From Kribbella sp. ALI-6-A (GTDB taxonomy: Bacteria; Actinomycetota; Actinomycetes; Propionibacteriales; Kribbellaceae): DNA of 64,000 nt. Numbering within the stretch: the stretch's first letter is position 1; each line of letters opens with the position of its first letter. The notes beneath the pieces were generated by a model that did not search any database, was not told where the DNA came from, and was given only the letters and a program-made list of their open reading frames with translations. The translations under genes were made by a program, and so were the position numbers. Where the stretch lies: contig NZ_MTQN01000010.1 in NCBI RefSeq assembly GCF_001984195.1, positions 372,001-436,000 of the forward strand, written 5' to 3'. Positions 49,911 through 57,684 of this stretch are shown here, in pieces.

Positions 49911-50891
49911 ATGAGCGGGATGAAGCGAACCACCGAGAAGAACCTGATGGTTTTCTCCGGCCGGGCCCATCCCGGTCTGGCCGAGGAGGTGGCCGAGCAG
50001 CTCGGTGCCGGCCTGGTCCCCACCTCGGCGTACGACTTCGCCAACGGTGAGATCTACGTCCGGTTCGAGGAGTCGGTGCGCGGTAGCGACGCGTTCGTGA
50101 TCCAGAGCCACACCTCGCCGATCAACGAGTGGATCATGGAGCAGCTGATCATGGTCGACGCGCTGAAGCGGGCGTCGGCCAAGCGGATCACCGTGGTACT
50201 GCCGTTCTACGGCTACGCCCGGCAGGACAAGAAGCACCGCGGCCGGGAGCCGATCTCGGCCCGGCTGATGGCCGACCTGTTCAAGACCGCCGGCGCGAAC
50301 CGGCTGATCTGCGTCGACCTGCACACCTCGCAGATCCAGGGCTTCTTCGACGGGCCGGTCGACCATTTGATGGCGCTGCCGATCCTGTCTGACTACGTCC
50401 GCGACAAGTACGGCGACCAGCAGCTGGCCGTGGTCTCGCCGGACGCCGGCCGGATCAAGGTGGCCGAGCAGTGGTCGGCCCGGCTGAACAACGCGCCGCT
50501 GGCCTTCATCCACAAGACCCGCGACATCGAGCGGCCGAACGAGACCGTCGCCAACCGGGTCGTCGGTGAGGTGTCCGGCCGGGTCTGCATCCTGGTCGAC
50601 GACATGATCGACACCGCGGGCACGATCACCAAGGCCGCCGACGCCCTGTACGCCGACGGCGCCGCGGGCGTGGTGATCGCGGCGACGCACGCGATCCTGT
50701 CCGGCCCGGCGGTGGACCGGCTGAAGAACTGCCAGGCCAGCGAGGTGATCGTCACCAACACGCTGCCGATCTCGGCCGAGCGCAAGTTCGACAAGCTGAC
50801 CGAGCTGTCGATCGCCCCGCTGATCAGCCGCGCGATTCGCGAGGTGTTCGAGGACGGATCGGTCACCAGCCTGTTCGAGGGCCGGGCCTGA
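49911..50891 (+). CDS. prs: Ribose-phosphate pyrophosphokinase
   Basis: 326 residues. Makes PRPP from ribose-5-phosphate and ATP. Motifs: MVFSGRAHPGLAEEVAEQLG, FANGEIYVRFEESVRG, FYGYARQDKKHRGREPISARLMADL, VDLHTSQIQGFFDGPVDHL, the PRPP loop VCILVDDMIDTAGTITKAA. ATG 49911 is used; GTG 49905 is in frame and nearer to GGAGG. It lies directly behind glmU, as in most actinobacteria. Confidence 0.96.
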   Translation: MSGMKRTTEKNLMVFSGRAHPGLAEEVAEQLGAGLVPTSAYDFANGEIYVRFEESVRGSDAFVIQSHTSPINEWIMEQLIMVDALKRASAKRITVVLPFYGYARQDKKHRGREPISARLMADLFKTAGANRLICVDLHTSQIQGFFDGPVDHLMALPILSDYVRDKYGDQQLAVVSPDAGRIKVAEQWSARLNNAPLAFIHKTRDIERPNETVANRVVGEVSGRVCILVDDMIDTAGTITKAADALYADGAAGVVIAATHAILSGPAVDRLKNCQASEVIVTNTLPISAERKFDKLTELSIAPLISRAIREVFEDGSVTSLFEGRA

Positions 50892-50914
50892 TCGGTCGGG
50901 AGAGGACGCCGCCG

Positions 50915-51676
50915 ATGCGGGTCGCCGTTTTCCATCCAGGAGCGATGGGGTCGCAGCTGGCCGCCCAGTTGGTGGCCGCGGGCCACGAGGTGCACTGGGT
51001 GCCCGAAGGCCGCAGTACGGCGTCCGTCGAGCGGGCCGAGGCGGCCGGGTTGGTCGGCGGCTCGTTCGAGGAGGTGCTCGGGGCGGCCGAGGTGGTGCTC
51101 TGCTCGTGTGCGCCGCAGGGAGCCGTCGGGATCGCGGAGCAGGTCGGGCGCAGTGGGTTCGCCGGGATCTACATCGAGGCGAACCCGTTGTCGCCGCGGT
51201 CGCTCGAGCGGGCGCAGGCGGCGTTGCCTGAGGCAACTTTCGTGGACGCCGGGGTGGTCGGTCCGCCGCCGAAGGGTGGGCCGAGCCCGACGCATCTGAT
51301 GCTGTCCGGAGCGGCGGCCCGGCAGGCGGCCGATCTGTGGGCCGGGACGGCGGTCACCCCGATGGTGGTGGGCGCGGAGCCGGGTGCGGCGAGTGCGGCG
51401 AAGTCGGCGTACGCGCTGTACAACAAGGGCAAGGCCGCGCTGGCGGTACTGGCGTTCGAGCTGGCAGCCGAGCACGGGGTGACCGATGCGCTGACCGCGC
51501 AGCACACGCGGCCCGACGGCGGCTCGCTGAAGGACCCGGGACTGCCCGAGCAGCTGCGGTCGGTGGCGTGGCGGTGGGGCCCGGAGTTCGACGAGCTGGC
51601 CGAGACGCTGGACGCGGCCGGCCTGGAAGGCGACGCCGCGCGGGCGTTGCGTCAGGTGTGGACGAAGCTCACCTGA
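50915..51676 (+). CDS. NAD(P)-dependent oxidoreductase, 6PGDH-like with DUF1932
   Basis: 253 residues. An N-terminal Rossmann fold of the 6-phosphogluconate/beta-hydroxyacid dehydrogenase type (MRVAVFHPGAMGSQLAAQLVAAGHEVHWV) and an all-alpha C-terminal DUF1932 domain (PGAASAAKSAYALYNKGKAALAVLAFELA). The catalytic Lys is likely in SAAKSAYALYNKGK. Substrate unknown. It starts 23 nt after prs; its end overlaps the convergent gene by 8 nt. Confidence 0.82.
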   Translation: MRVAVFHPGAMGSQLAAQLVAAGHEVHWVPEGRSTASVERAEAAGLVGGSFEEVLGAAEVVLCSCAPQGAVGIAEQVGRSGFAGIYIEANPLSPRSLERAQAALPEATFVDAGVVGPPPKGGPSPTHLMLSGAAARQAADLWAGTAVTPMVVGAEPGAASAAKSAYALYNKGKAALAVLAFELAAEHGVTDALTAQHTRPDGGSLKDPGLPEQLRSVAWRWGPEFDELAETLDAAGLEGDAARALRQVWTKLT

Positions 51677-52316
51677 GCCGGTAGTCGGTGAGCACGAACG
51701 GCGCCAGCCGCTCCACGACGCCGGTGAGACCTTCGAGCTTCGCGGTGACCTGCGGGATCGTGTAGTCGCCCGGCCCCCACGTCACCAGCGCGTCGCCCTC
51801 GATGCGCCACTCCAGGTCGGGGTGGGCGAGCATCCACTCCATCAGCCGCGGGTGCAGCACGGCCGAGGCGTAGCGGCCGTCGGCGCAGTCGACCCAGAAC
51901 GTGTCGTTGAAGGCGCCGCTTTCCAGTTCCAGGTCCGCAACGCCGAAGGCTCGGGCGATCGGGTTGTCCTTCACCAGCACCAGGCCCGGCAGCGGCACCG
52001 GCAAGATCACGGCGATCAGGTGGCACGAGTGGAAGTGGACCGAGCGCCTTCTGACTCTGACGTAACTGAAGTCGAAGGCGTGGAAAACATGCCCCCGGAA
52101 GTGCCCGGCGATCGCCCGTCGGGCTCGGCCGCGCTGGTAGATGCGCTGCGCGACCCCGACCAGGAACGGGTTCGGATCGGTCGGCTGCCAGCCGAGGGCG
52201 GCGGCCTCGGCCGCCCGGGCCGCGAACATCCGCCGCCGCTGCGCCACGACGTACGGCACCAGCAGCAGGCCGACCACCAGGAGGAGTAGCAGGACGACCA
52301 CCGCAGTCGTTCCCAT
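51669..52316 (-). CDS. Membrane-anchored protein, unidentified
   Basis: 215 residues. One N-terminal helix (VVVLLLLLVVGLLLVPYVV) followed by a basic region and a cytoplasmic-type domain with GWQPTDPNPFLVGVAQRIYQRGRARRAIAGH, SYVRVRRRSVHFHSCHLIAVILP and the C-terminal RLAPFVLTDYRLR. No family I can name with confidence. It reads as a single gene, isolated from the surface-protein operon by the hairpin at 52373-52409. Confidence 0.6.
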   Translation of the reverse strand: MGTTAVVVLLLLLVVGLLLVPYVVAQRRRMFAARAAEAAALGWQPTDPNPFLVGVAQRIYQRGRARRAIAGHFRGHVFHAFDFSYVRVRRRSVHFHSCHLIAVILPVPLPGLVLVKDNPIARAFGVADLELESGAFNDTFWVDCADGRYASAVLHPRLMEWMLAHPDLEWRIEGDALVTWGPGDYTIPQVTAKLEGLTGVVERLAPFVLTDYRLR

Positions 52317-52372
52317 CAGCAGACCCCGCGCAGTACGGACACCCGCAGCAAACTACTGGATCGCCGGGCCAC

Positions 52373-52409
52373 CCGTGGTTGGGAACGCCCCCCGCGTTCC
52401 CAACCACGG
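52373..52409 (-). terminator. Terminator with a 16-bp perfect stem, end of the surface/zinc operon
   Basis: Arms 52373-52388 (CCGTGGTTGGGAACGC) and 52394-52409 pair perfectly around CCCCC. It lies 6 nt after the stop of the last gene of the minus-strand operon 60174-52415. Confidence 0.85.
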
Positions 52410-52414
52410 ATGAG

Positions 52415-53053
52415 TTACGGCTGGACGGTGAAGGTGTAGGCCTTCTGCCCAGTGGTGACCGCGGCGCCGGCTGCCGTGGTGGCGGTCGCTTCGAAGACGA
52501 GGGTGTAGGTGCCGGCGGCTTCGAAGGCCCAGTTGGCATGGGCGTGGGTGTTGACGGGGAAGGAACGGTTGTCGGGCAGGCCGTTGCCACTGTCGTACCA
52601 GACCGTCGGCGTACCGAGGGAGCTGGTCGTGTAGAGGCTCACGCCGGCCGGACCGGTGGCCGACACCAGCCGGACGTTCACCGTGTTGCCCTGGAGCGCG
52701 CCGGACGGCACGCCCTCGGTGCTGAGGCCGGGCCAGACGATGGCGCTGGCCTGGGACTGCGGCAGGATCCAGACCGGCGACCCCGGCGTACCGAGGAACG
52801 CGTACGCCGAACCCGACGGCACGGTCGTCTTGCTGGCCGCGACCGCGTTGAGCACGACGTCGGCCGGGTTGCGGTCCACCGCCGGGGTGACGGTGCCGTC
52901 GCGCAGGTCGAGCGTCAGCGCCGTACCGGTCCAGTCGACGTCGAGGGCGTCCACGTGTCCCTGCGAGATCGTCGTCGCGGCGTGCGCCGGGGCGACGGAC
53001 AGCAGGGTCATCAGCGTGGCCGCGGCGGCGCCGATCAGCACCCGGCCCTTCAC
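52415..53053 (-). CDS. Secreted surface-anchored-repeat protein (choice-of-anchor M type), last gene of the operon
   Basis: 212 residues. A signal peptide (MKGRVLIGAAAATLMTLLSVAPAHA) and a single actinobacterial surface-anchored repeat: TISQGHVDALDVDWTGTALTLDLRD, FLGTPGSPVWILPQSQ, IVWPGLSTEGV and the signature HAHANWAFEAAGTYTLVFEATATTAAG. No C-terminal membrane anchor or sorting motif is visible, so it is probably released or held by other proteins. GTG 53053 overlaps the previous stop by 4 nt (GTGA). Confidence 0.82.
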   Translation of the reverse strand: MKGRVLIGAAAATLMTLLSVAPAHAATTISQGHVDALDVDWTGTALTLDLRDGTVTPAVDRNPADVVLNAVAASKTTVPSGSAYAFLGTPGSPVWILPQSQASAIVWPGLSTEGVPSGALQGNTVNVRLVSATGPAGVSLYTTSSLGTPTVWYDSGNGLPDNRSFPVNTHAHANWAFEAAGTYTLVFEATATTAAGAAVTTGQKAYTFTVQP

Positions 53054-53694
53054 GACACGACCTTGAAGCAGTAGGTGGCGACGGCCGAGCTGACCCGCTG
53101 GCCGGTGGCGGCCAGCGTGCCGGTGACCCGGACCTTGATCTGGTAGGTGCCGGGCGCCTCAAACGCCCAGTTGGCGTGCAGGTGACCGCCGGCCGTCGTA
53201 CTGACGCGGTCGGGCAGACCGTTGCCGCTGTCAACCAGTACGGTCGGCGTACCGAAGGCGTCGGTGGTGAAGATGCTGACGTCGCCCGGGCCGTTGACCC
53301 CGACCACGTCGACCTTCAGCGCGTCACCGGTGAACACCCCGGCGGCGACTTCCTCCGCACCGATCCCCGGCCAGAGCAGCTCGGGGTCCTGCACCTGCGG
53401 CAGTACCCAGGCCCGGCCACCGGCCGCGCCCAGGAACCGGTACGCCGGGTCGGCCGGCACCGCGATCTCGGCGCCGGGCTTGGCCACCAGCTGCACCTGC
53501 GACGGCGTGTACTCGGTGCCGCTGGTGTCGTCGTGCACGTGCAGGTCGAGAGCGCCGTCCTCGAAGGCGATCCCGACGACATCGACATGGCCCTGGTCGA
53601 GCACGACCCGGGGTGCGGCCTGGGCGGGAACCGCCAGGCCGGCGGACGCGAGCACTGCCACCACGGGCAGTACGACGCGAGAGGGTTTGCGCAT
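53050..53694 (-). CDS. Secreted surface-anchored-repeat protein (choice-of-anchor M type)
   Basis: 214 residues. A signal peptide (VVLPVVAVLASAGLAVPAQA) and one repeat: VVLDQGHVDVVGIAFEDGAL, FLGAAGGRAWVLPQVQDPELLWPG, and HLHANWAFEAPGTYQIKVRVTG. It ends VATYCFKVVS with a single Cys. It is a close relative of the next gene, probably a duplication. ATG 53694 is preceded by AAAGGAAA; it starts 12 nt after the permease gene. Confidence 0.82.
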   Translation of the reverse strand: MRKPSRVVLPVVAVLASAGLAVPAQAAPRVVLDQGHVDVVGIAFEDGALDLHVHDDTSGTEYTPSQVQLVAKPGAEIAVPADPAYRFLGAAGGRAWVLPQVQDPELLWPGIGAEEVAAGVFTGDALKVDVVGVNGPGDVSIFTTDAFGTPTVLVDSGNGLPDRVSTTAGGHLHANWAFEAPGTYQIKVRVTGTLAATGQRVSSAVATYCFKVVS

Positions 53695-53705
53695 GGATTT
53701 TCCTT

Positions 53706-54575
53706 TCACGGGCGGACGGGAACCACGGCCGTCGCGGACCTGCCGCGACGGTGGCTGAGCAGGCCGTGCCGGGGCGCGAACACCCAGCAGGCGACGAACA
53801 CGGCGGTGGCCGTGAGCACGATCAACCCGCCGGCGGCGAGGTTGAACGCGTAGGACAGGTAGAGCCCGGTCAGACCGGAGCCGGCGCCGATCACCGGCGC
53901 GATCAGCATCATCAGGCCGATCCGGTCGGTCAGCAGCCGGGCGCACGCGGCGGGGGTGATCAGCAGCGCGAGCACCAGGATGTTGCCGACGGCCTGCAAC
54001 GAGATCACGATCGCGACCGTCACCATCGCGTAGAGCGCCATGTCCAGCCAGAAGATCGGCAGGCCGGCGGCGCGCGCGGTCTCCCGGTCCAGGCCGACCG
54101 TGACGAGCTCCTTGTGCAGGCCGCCGGTGATCAGCAGCAGCACCGCGCCGGCGACGCCGACCGTGACCACGTCCGCGCTGCCGATGCCGAGCACCGAGCC
54201 GAACAGGAACGACTCCAGCGAGCCGCCGTACCCGGGGGCGGTGCTCATCACCACGATGCCGAGGCCGAACGCGGCGGCGAAGAACACGCCGATCACCGTG
54301 TCCTCCTTGAGCCGGCGGTTCTGTGAGACGACCGCGATCGCCAGCGCGGTGGCCAGTCCGGCGACGATGCCGCCGACCACCAGGCTGGTGTGCAGCACGA
54401 ACGCGATCGCGATCCCGGGAAAGACCGCGTGCGCGACGGCGTCGCCGATGAACGCCATCCCGCGCAGGGCGACGTGGCTGCCGATCACGCCGCAGACGAC
54501 GCCGGACATCAGGACGACGAGGAACGCGCGCTGCATGAACACGTGCTGCCAGGGCTCGGTGAAGAACTCGATCAC
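53706..54575 (-). CDS. Anchored-repeat-type ABC transporter permease (ZnuB-like)
   Basis: 289 residues, 7-8 membrane helices of the ABC-3 family for zinc/manganese: VVLMSGVVCGVIGSHVALRGMAFIGDAVAHAVFPGIAIAF, GTVLS-type region EDTVIGVFFAAAFGLGIVV, and AVGNILVLALLITPAACARLL. It forms the channel of a metal importer with the ATPase (overlap 4 nt) and the ZnuA-like binding protein of the same operon. A basic C-terminal tail ends SATAVVPVRP. Confidence 0.92.
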   Translation of the reverse strand: MIEFFTEPWQHVFMQRAFLVVLMSGVVCGVIGSHVALRGMAFIGDAVAHAVFPGIAIAFVLHTSLVVGGIVAGLATALAIAVVSQNRRLKEDTVIGVFFAAAFGLGIVVMSTAPGYGGSLESFLFGSVLGIGSADVVTVGVAGAVLLLITGGLHKELVTVGLDRETARAAGLPIFWLDMALYAMVTVAIVISLQAVGNILVLALLITPAACARLLTDRIGLMMLIAPVIGAGSGLTGLYLSYAFNLAAGGLIVLTATAVFVACWVFAPRHGLLSHRRGRSATAVVPVRP

Positions 54576-55318
54576 CGGGTCACCCCCAGGCTGTGCAGGA
54601 GCTGCTCGGACCGGGCGACGCCGAACGCCCGGAGCCAGACGGCGGGGTCGCGCAGCTCCTCCGGCGTACCGTCGGCGACCACGGTTTCGTTCAGCAGGCA
54701 GAGCCGGCTGCAGGTGTCGGCCGCCGCCGGCAGGTCGTGCGTCGTCATCAGAATCGCGATGCCTTCTCCGGTCAGCTCACCGAACAAGCGGGTGAGGATC
54801 TCCTGCGTCGGTACGTCGAGTCCGGTGAACGGCTCGTCGAGCAGGAGCAGGCGTGGCTGCAATGCGAGCGCGCGGGCGACCAGGACGCGCTGCCGCTGCC
54901 CGCCGGACAGTTCGCCGATCGGCCGCCGGCGCAGATCGGTGAGGTCGACGCGTTCCAGGGCTTCGGTGACCGCGGCGCGATCGGCCGCGCCGGGGCGACG
55001 CAACCAGCCGATCCGGTGGGTCCGGCCGGTCATCACGGCGGTGGCCACGTCGACCGGGTAGTCCCAGACGAACTCGTGCCGCTGCGGGACGTACCCGATG
55101 CTGCCGCGGGCTTCGGCGGGCGTTCGGCCGTTGACCGTGATCGTCCCGGTTCGAACGGCGAGCAGCCCGAGCAGGCAGCGCAGCAGCGTCGTTTTGCCGG
55201 CACCGTTCGGACCGATCAGGCCGACCTGTTCCGCTGAGGCGATCTGGAGGTTCACGTCGTGCAGGACCTGCCGGCCGCCGAGGTCGACCGCGACACCGGA
55301 GACGTCGAGCACGCTCAT
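54572..55318 (-). CDS. Anchored-repeat-type ABC transporter ATP-binding protein (ZnuC-like)
   Basis: 248 residues. Walker A GPNGAGKTTLLRCLLGLL, Q-loop IGYVPQRHEFVWDYPVDV, signature LSGGQRQRVLVARALALQPRLLLLDEPFTGLD (Walker B included), switch MTTHDLPAA. The 'PQRHEFVWDYPV' Q-loop region is typical of metal-chelate (zinc/manganese) ABC importers. It overlaps both neighbours by 4 nt, so translation of the operon is tightly coupled. Confidence 0.93.
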   Translation of the reverse strand: MSVLDVSGVAVDLGGRQVLHDVNLQIASAEQVGLIGPNGAGKTTLLRCLLGLLAVRTGTITVNGRTPAEARGSIGYVPQRHEFVWDYPVDVATAVMTGRTHRIGWLRRPGAADRAAVTEALERVDLTDLRRRPIGELSGGQRQRVLVARALALQPRLLLLDEPFTGLDVPTQEILTRLFGELTGEGIAILMTTHDLPAAADTCSRLCLLNETVVADGTPEELRDPAVWLRAFGVARSEQLLHSLGVTR

Positions 55319-56133
55319 CCGCGGGCCTTCCTCGTGCGCCGCAGGACGACCAGTACGGCGCCGACGAGCAGCACTGCCGCGCCACCGGCGATCGCCCAGC
55401 GCGGTACGCCGGTCGGCTGCGAGCTGGTCGCGGGGGTGCTCGCAGGGGTCTCGCTCGTCGCCGGCTCGACCGCGAAGGCCGTCCGGGCGTCGCCGGCGCC
55501 GGCGTACAGGCGCAGGGTGCCGTGGTCGGAGACGGTGGTGCCGTCGGTCAGCCGGGCCGACATCGCGACGTCCAGCAGATAGGTGCCTTCGGCATCGAAC
55601 GTCCAGTTGCCGTGCACGTGCGTGCCGACGTCCACGCCGGTCTGCTGGGGGAACGGCTTGCGGCTGTCGAACACCGGCGCCGGCTTGCCGAAGTCGGAGT
55701 TCAGGAACAGGGTGAAGGTGCCGGGACCTTCGACGCCCTGCAACGACCAGGTCACCTCACGATCGACCCGCTGGGCGACCTCGGTGTCCTGCGTGTTCCA
55801 GCCCGGCCACGGAATGCCCGCCTGCTGGACCTGCGGGATCACCCAGACCTTCTTCCCGGCCGTCCCGAGGAACGAGTACGCCGGATCGGCCGGAACCGTG
55901 ACCTGCGCCTTGGCCGACGCCTGCAGCACGACGGTGTCGAGCGGCCGCCAGACCGCGGGGTCGACGGTGTCGTCGCGCAGCTGGACGGTCCACCGGCCGT
56001 CGACGAACCGCGGGCCGAGATCGACGTGCCCGTCGGCGATCACCTTCTGCTCGGTCGGTGCGGGCTCGGCGTGGGCCGCGAGCGGAACGAACGCCGTGGA
56101 CAGCAGCAGCGCGGACAGCGCGAGCGCCTTCAT
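55315..56133 (-). CDS. Membrane-anchored surface-repeat protein (choice-of-anchor M type)
   Basis: 272 residues. A signal peptide (ALALSALLLSTAFVPLAAHA), one repeat (VIADGHVDLGPRFVDGRW, FLGTAGKKVWVIPQVQQ, PWPGWNTQD, HVHGNWTFDAEGTYLLDVAM), then a Thr/Ser/Pro-rich spacer, one C-terminal helix (WAIAGGAAVLLVGAVLVVL) and RRTRKARG. It is held in the membrane with the repeat outside. The ATG overlaps the stop of the binding-protein gene (ATGA). Confidence 0.85.
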   Translation of the reverse strand: MKALALSALLLSTAFVPLAAHAEPAPTEQKVIADGHVDLGPRFVDGRWTVQLRDDTVDPAVWRPLDTVVLQASAKAQVTVPADPAYSFLGTAGKKVWVIPQVQQAGIPWPGWNTQDTEVAQRVDREVTWSLQGVEGPGTFTLFLNSDFGKPAPVFDSRKPFPQQTGVDVGTHVHGNWTFDAEGTYLLDVAMSARLTDGTTVSDHGTLRLYAGAGDARTAFAVEPATSETPASTPATSSQPTGVPRWAIAGGAAVLLVGAVLVVLRRTRKARG

Positions 56134-57684
56134 CGCTTCCCTCCCAGGCAGCGCGTGAGCTCGTCGGCGTTGTGCCGCATCATCGCCGCGTAGGTCCGGG
56201 TCTGCGCGTCGAACGTGTCGCCGTACAGGGAGCAGACCTGGACGCCCTGGTCGTGTGCGACCTGGGTGAGCACCGAGGCGCGCTGGGTCAGGTTCGGTTC
56301 GGCGAACACGGCCGGCACCTTCAGGTTCCGGATCGTTTCGGTCAAGGTGCGGACCTGGTCCACGCTGGGCTCCTGAGCGGGGTTGGGCACCACGAATCCC
56401 GCCACGTGCAGCCCGTACGCCGCCGCGAGGTAGCCGAAGGCGTCGTGGGTGGTGACGAGCTGGCGCCGGGTGGGCGGAATGGTGGCGAGCTCGGTCCGGA
56501 CGTACTGGTCCAGGTCGTCGAGCTCGCGCAGGTACGTGGCGGCGTTGTCCTGGTAGACCTGCCGGCCGTCGGGATCGGCGCTCACGAGCGTGTCGCGCAT
56601 CAGTTGCACGTACGCCTTGGCGTTGGCCACGTCCTGCCACAGGTGCGGGTCGATCTCGCCGTGCACGTGCTTGCCGAGCACGGCTTGCGGCAGTTGGTGG
56701 ACCTGCGTCCCGGCCGCGCCGAGGAACGCGAACCGCGCGTCGTCCGGCACGGTCTCCAACGCCTTGTTCGGTACGTCGATCACCACCTGCCCGGCCGGTA
56801 CAGCGGTCTGGGTCGCGCCCGGCTTCTTCGAGTCGGAGTACGCGTAGACCTGGCCGTTGTCCAGATCGACGGTGAGATCGGTGTGGCCGCTGTCGAGCAC
56901 CGTCGCGCGACCACCGGCGGCCGGGGCGACGGAGTGCGGCTCCACGCCGACGGCGAACGTGAACGTGCCCGCGCCGAGCCGTTGCGGAGTGCTCCCGTCG
57001 CCGAGGTCGAGTGCGCCCTGGAGGGTGAGCCGGTAGACACCGGGCTTGGTGAAAGCCCAGTTCAGATGGGTGTGCGCGGCGGGTGGCAGGGTCGTCCGGT
57101 CCGCCGGGCCGAGGCCGTCGGTGGAGTCGAAGTACCGATCCGGCTCGCCGAGCGACTCGGTCAGGTAGGCGACCAGCGCGCCGGGGCCGGTGAGCTGGGT
57201 GGCCGAGAGCTGCACCGACGAGGTTCTCGTCGCGCCGCGGGCTTTGCCGGTGCCGCGGACGCGCAGGCCGAGCCAGAGCACATCGAGGCCGATGTTCTCG
57301 ACCAGCGGGATCACGTTGGCGCCGTACGACTCGGCGGCCTCGGCGAGGGAGACGTTCGGGCTGTCCTTTGGGGGCGTTGGCGTCGACCGCCTTGATCAGT
57401 GCCTGGGGCTCCAGCAGCAGGTGGTTGGTGAAGGTCACGTCCGCCTTGGCGACGCGCTTGGCGTCGGCGGGCGTCGGTTCGTACGAGTGCGGGTCGCCGC
57501 CGGCGGGGACGAGCGACGAGGCTTCCACCCGATCACCGCCGACGTGCTGGACGAGGTCGGCGAGGATCTCGGTCGTGGTCACCACGGTGACCTTCCCGTC
57601 GTCCTCGGACGCGCCGGCCGAGCAGCCGGTCAGCGTGACGGTGAACGCGAGCACGGCGGCGGTCAGTCGTGCGCGGCCGTTCAT
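56130..57684 (-). CDS. ZnuA-like metal-binding lipoprotein with an inserted surface repeat; frameshift in this sequence
   Basis: It starts MNGRARLTAAVLAF with lipobox LTGCSAG, then VVTTTEILADLVQHVGG and TNHLLLEPQALI (ZnuA N-half). At 57366-57374 (CCTTTGGGGG on the plus strand) the frame shifts: one extra base breaks DANAPK from SPNVSLAEAAESYGANVIPL. The second frame continues to 56130. It holds a surface repeat (AHTHLNWAFTKPGVYRLTLQG, DSGHTDLTVDLDNG) and then the ZnuA C-half (KHVHGEIDPHLWQDVANAK, TTHDAFGYLAAAYG, VPAVFAEPNL). So the solute-binding protein is split by the repeat, as known for this family. A sequencing error or a real mutation could explain the shift. Confidence 0.8.

Noticed and set aside
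57366-57374. Programmed frameshift in the ZnuA-like gene
   Set aside because: The needed shift is +1 after AAA, not at a standard -1 heptamer, and no pseudoknot or rare-codon signal is apparent; an indel error or mutation is simpler.
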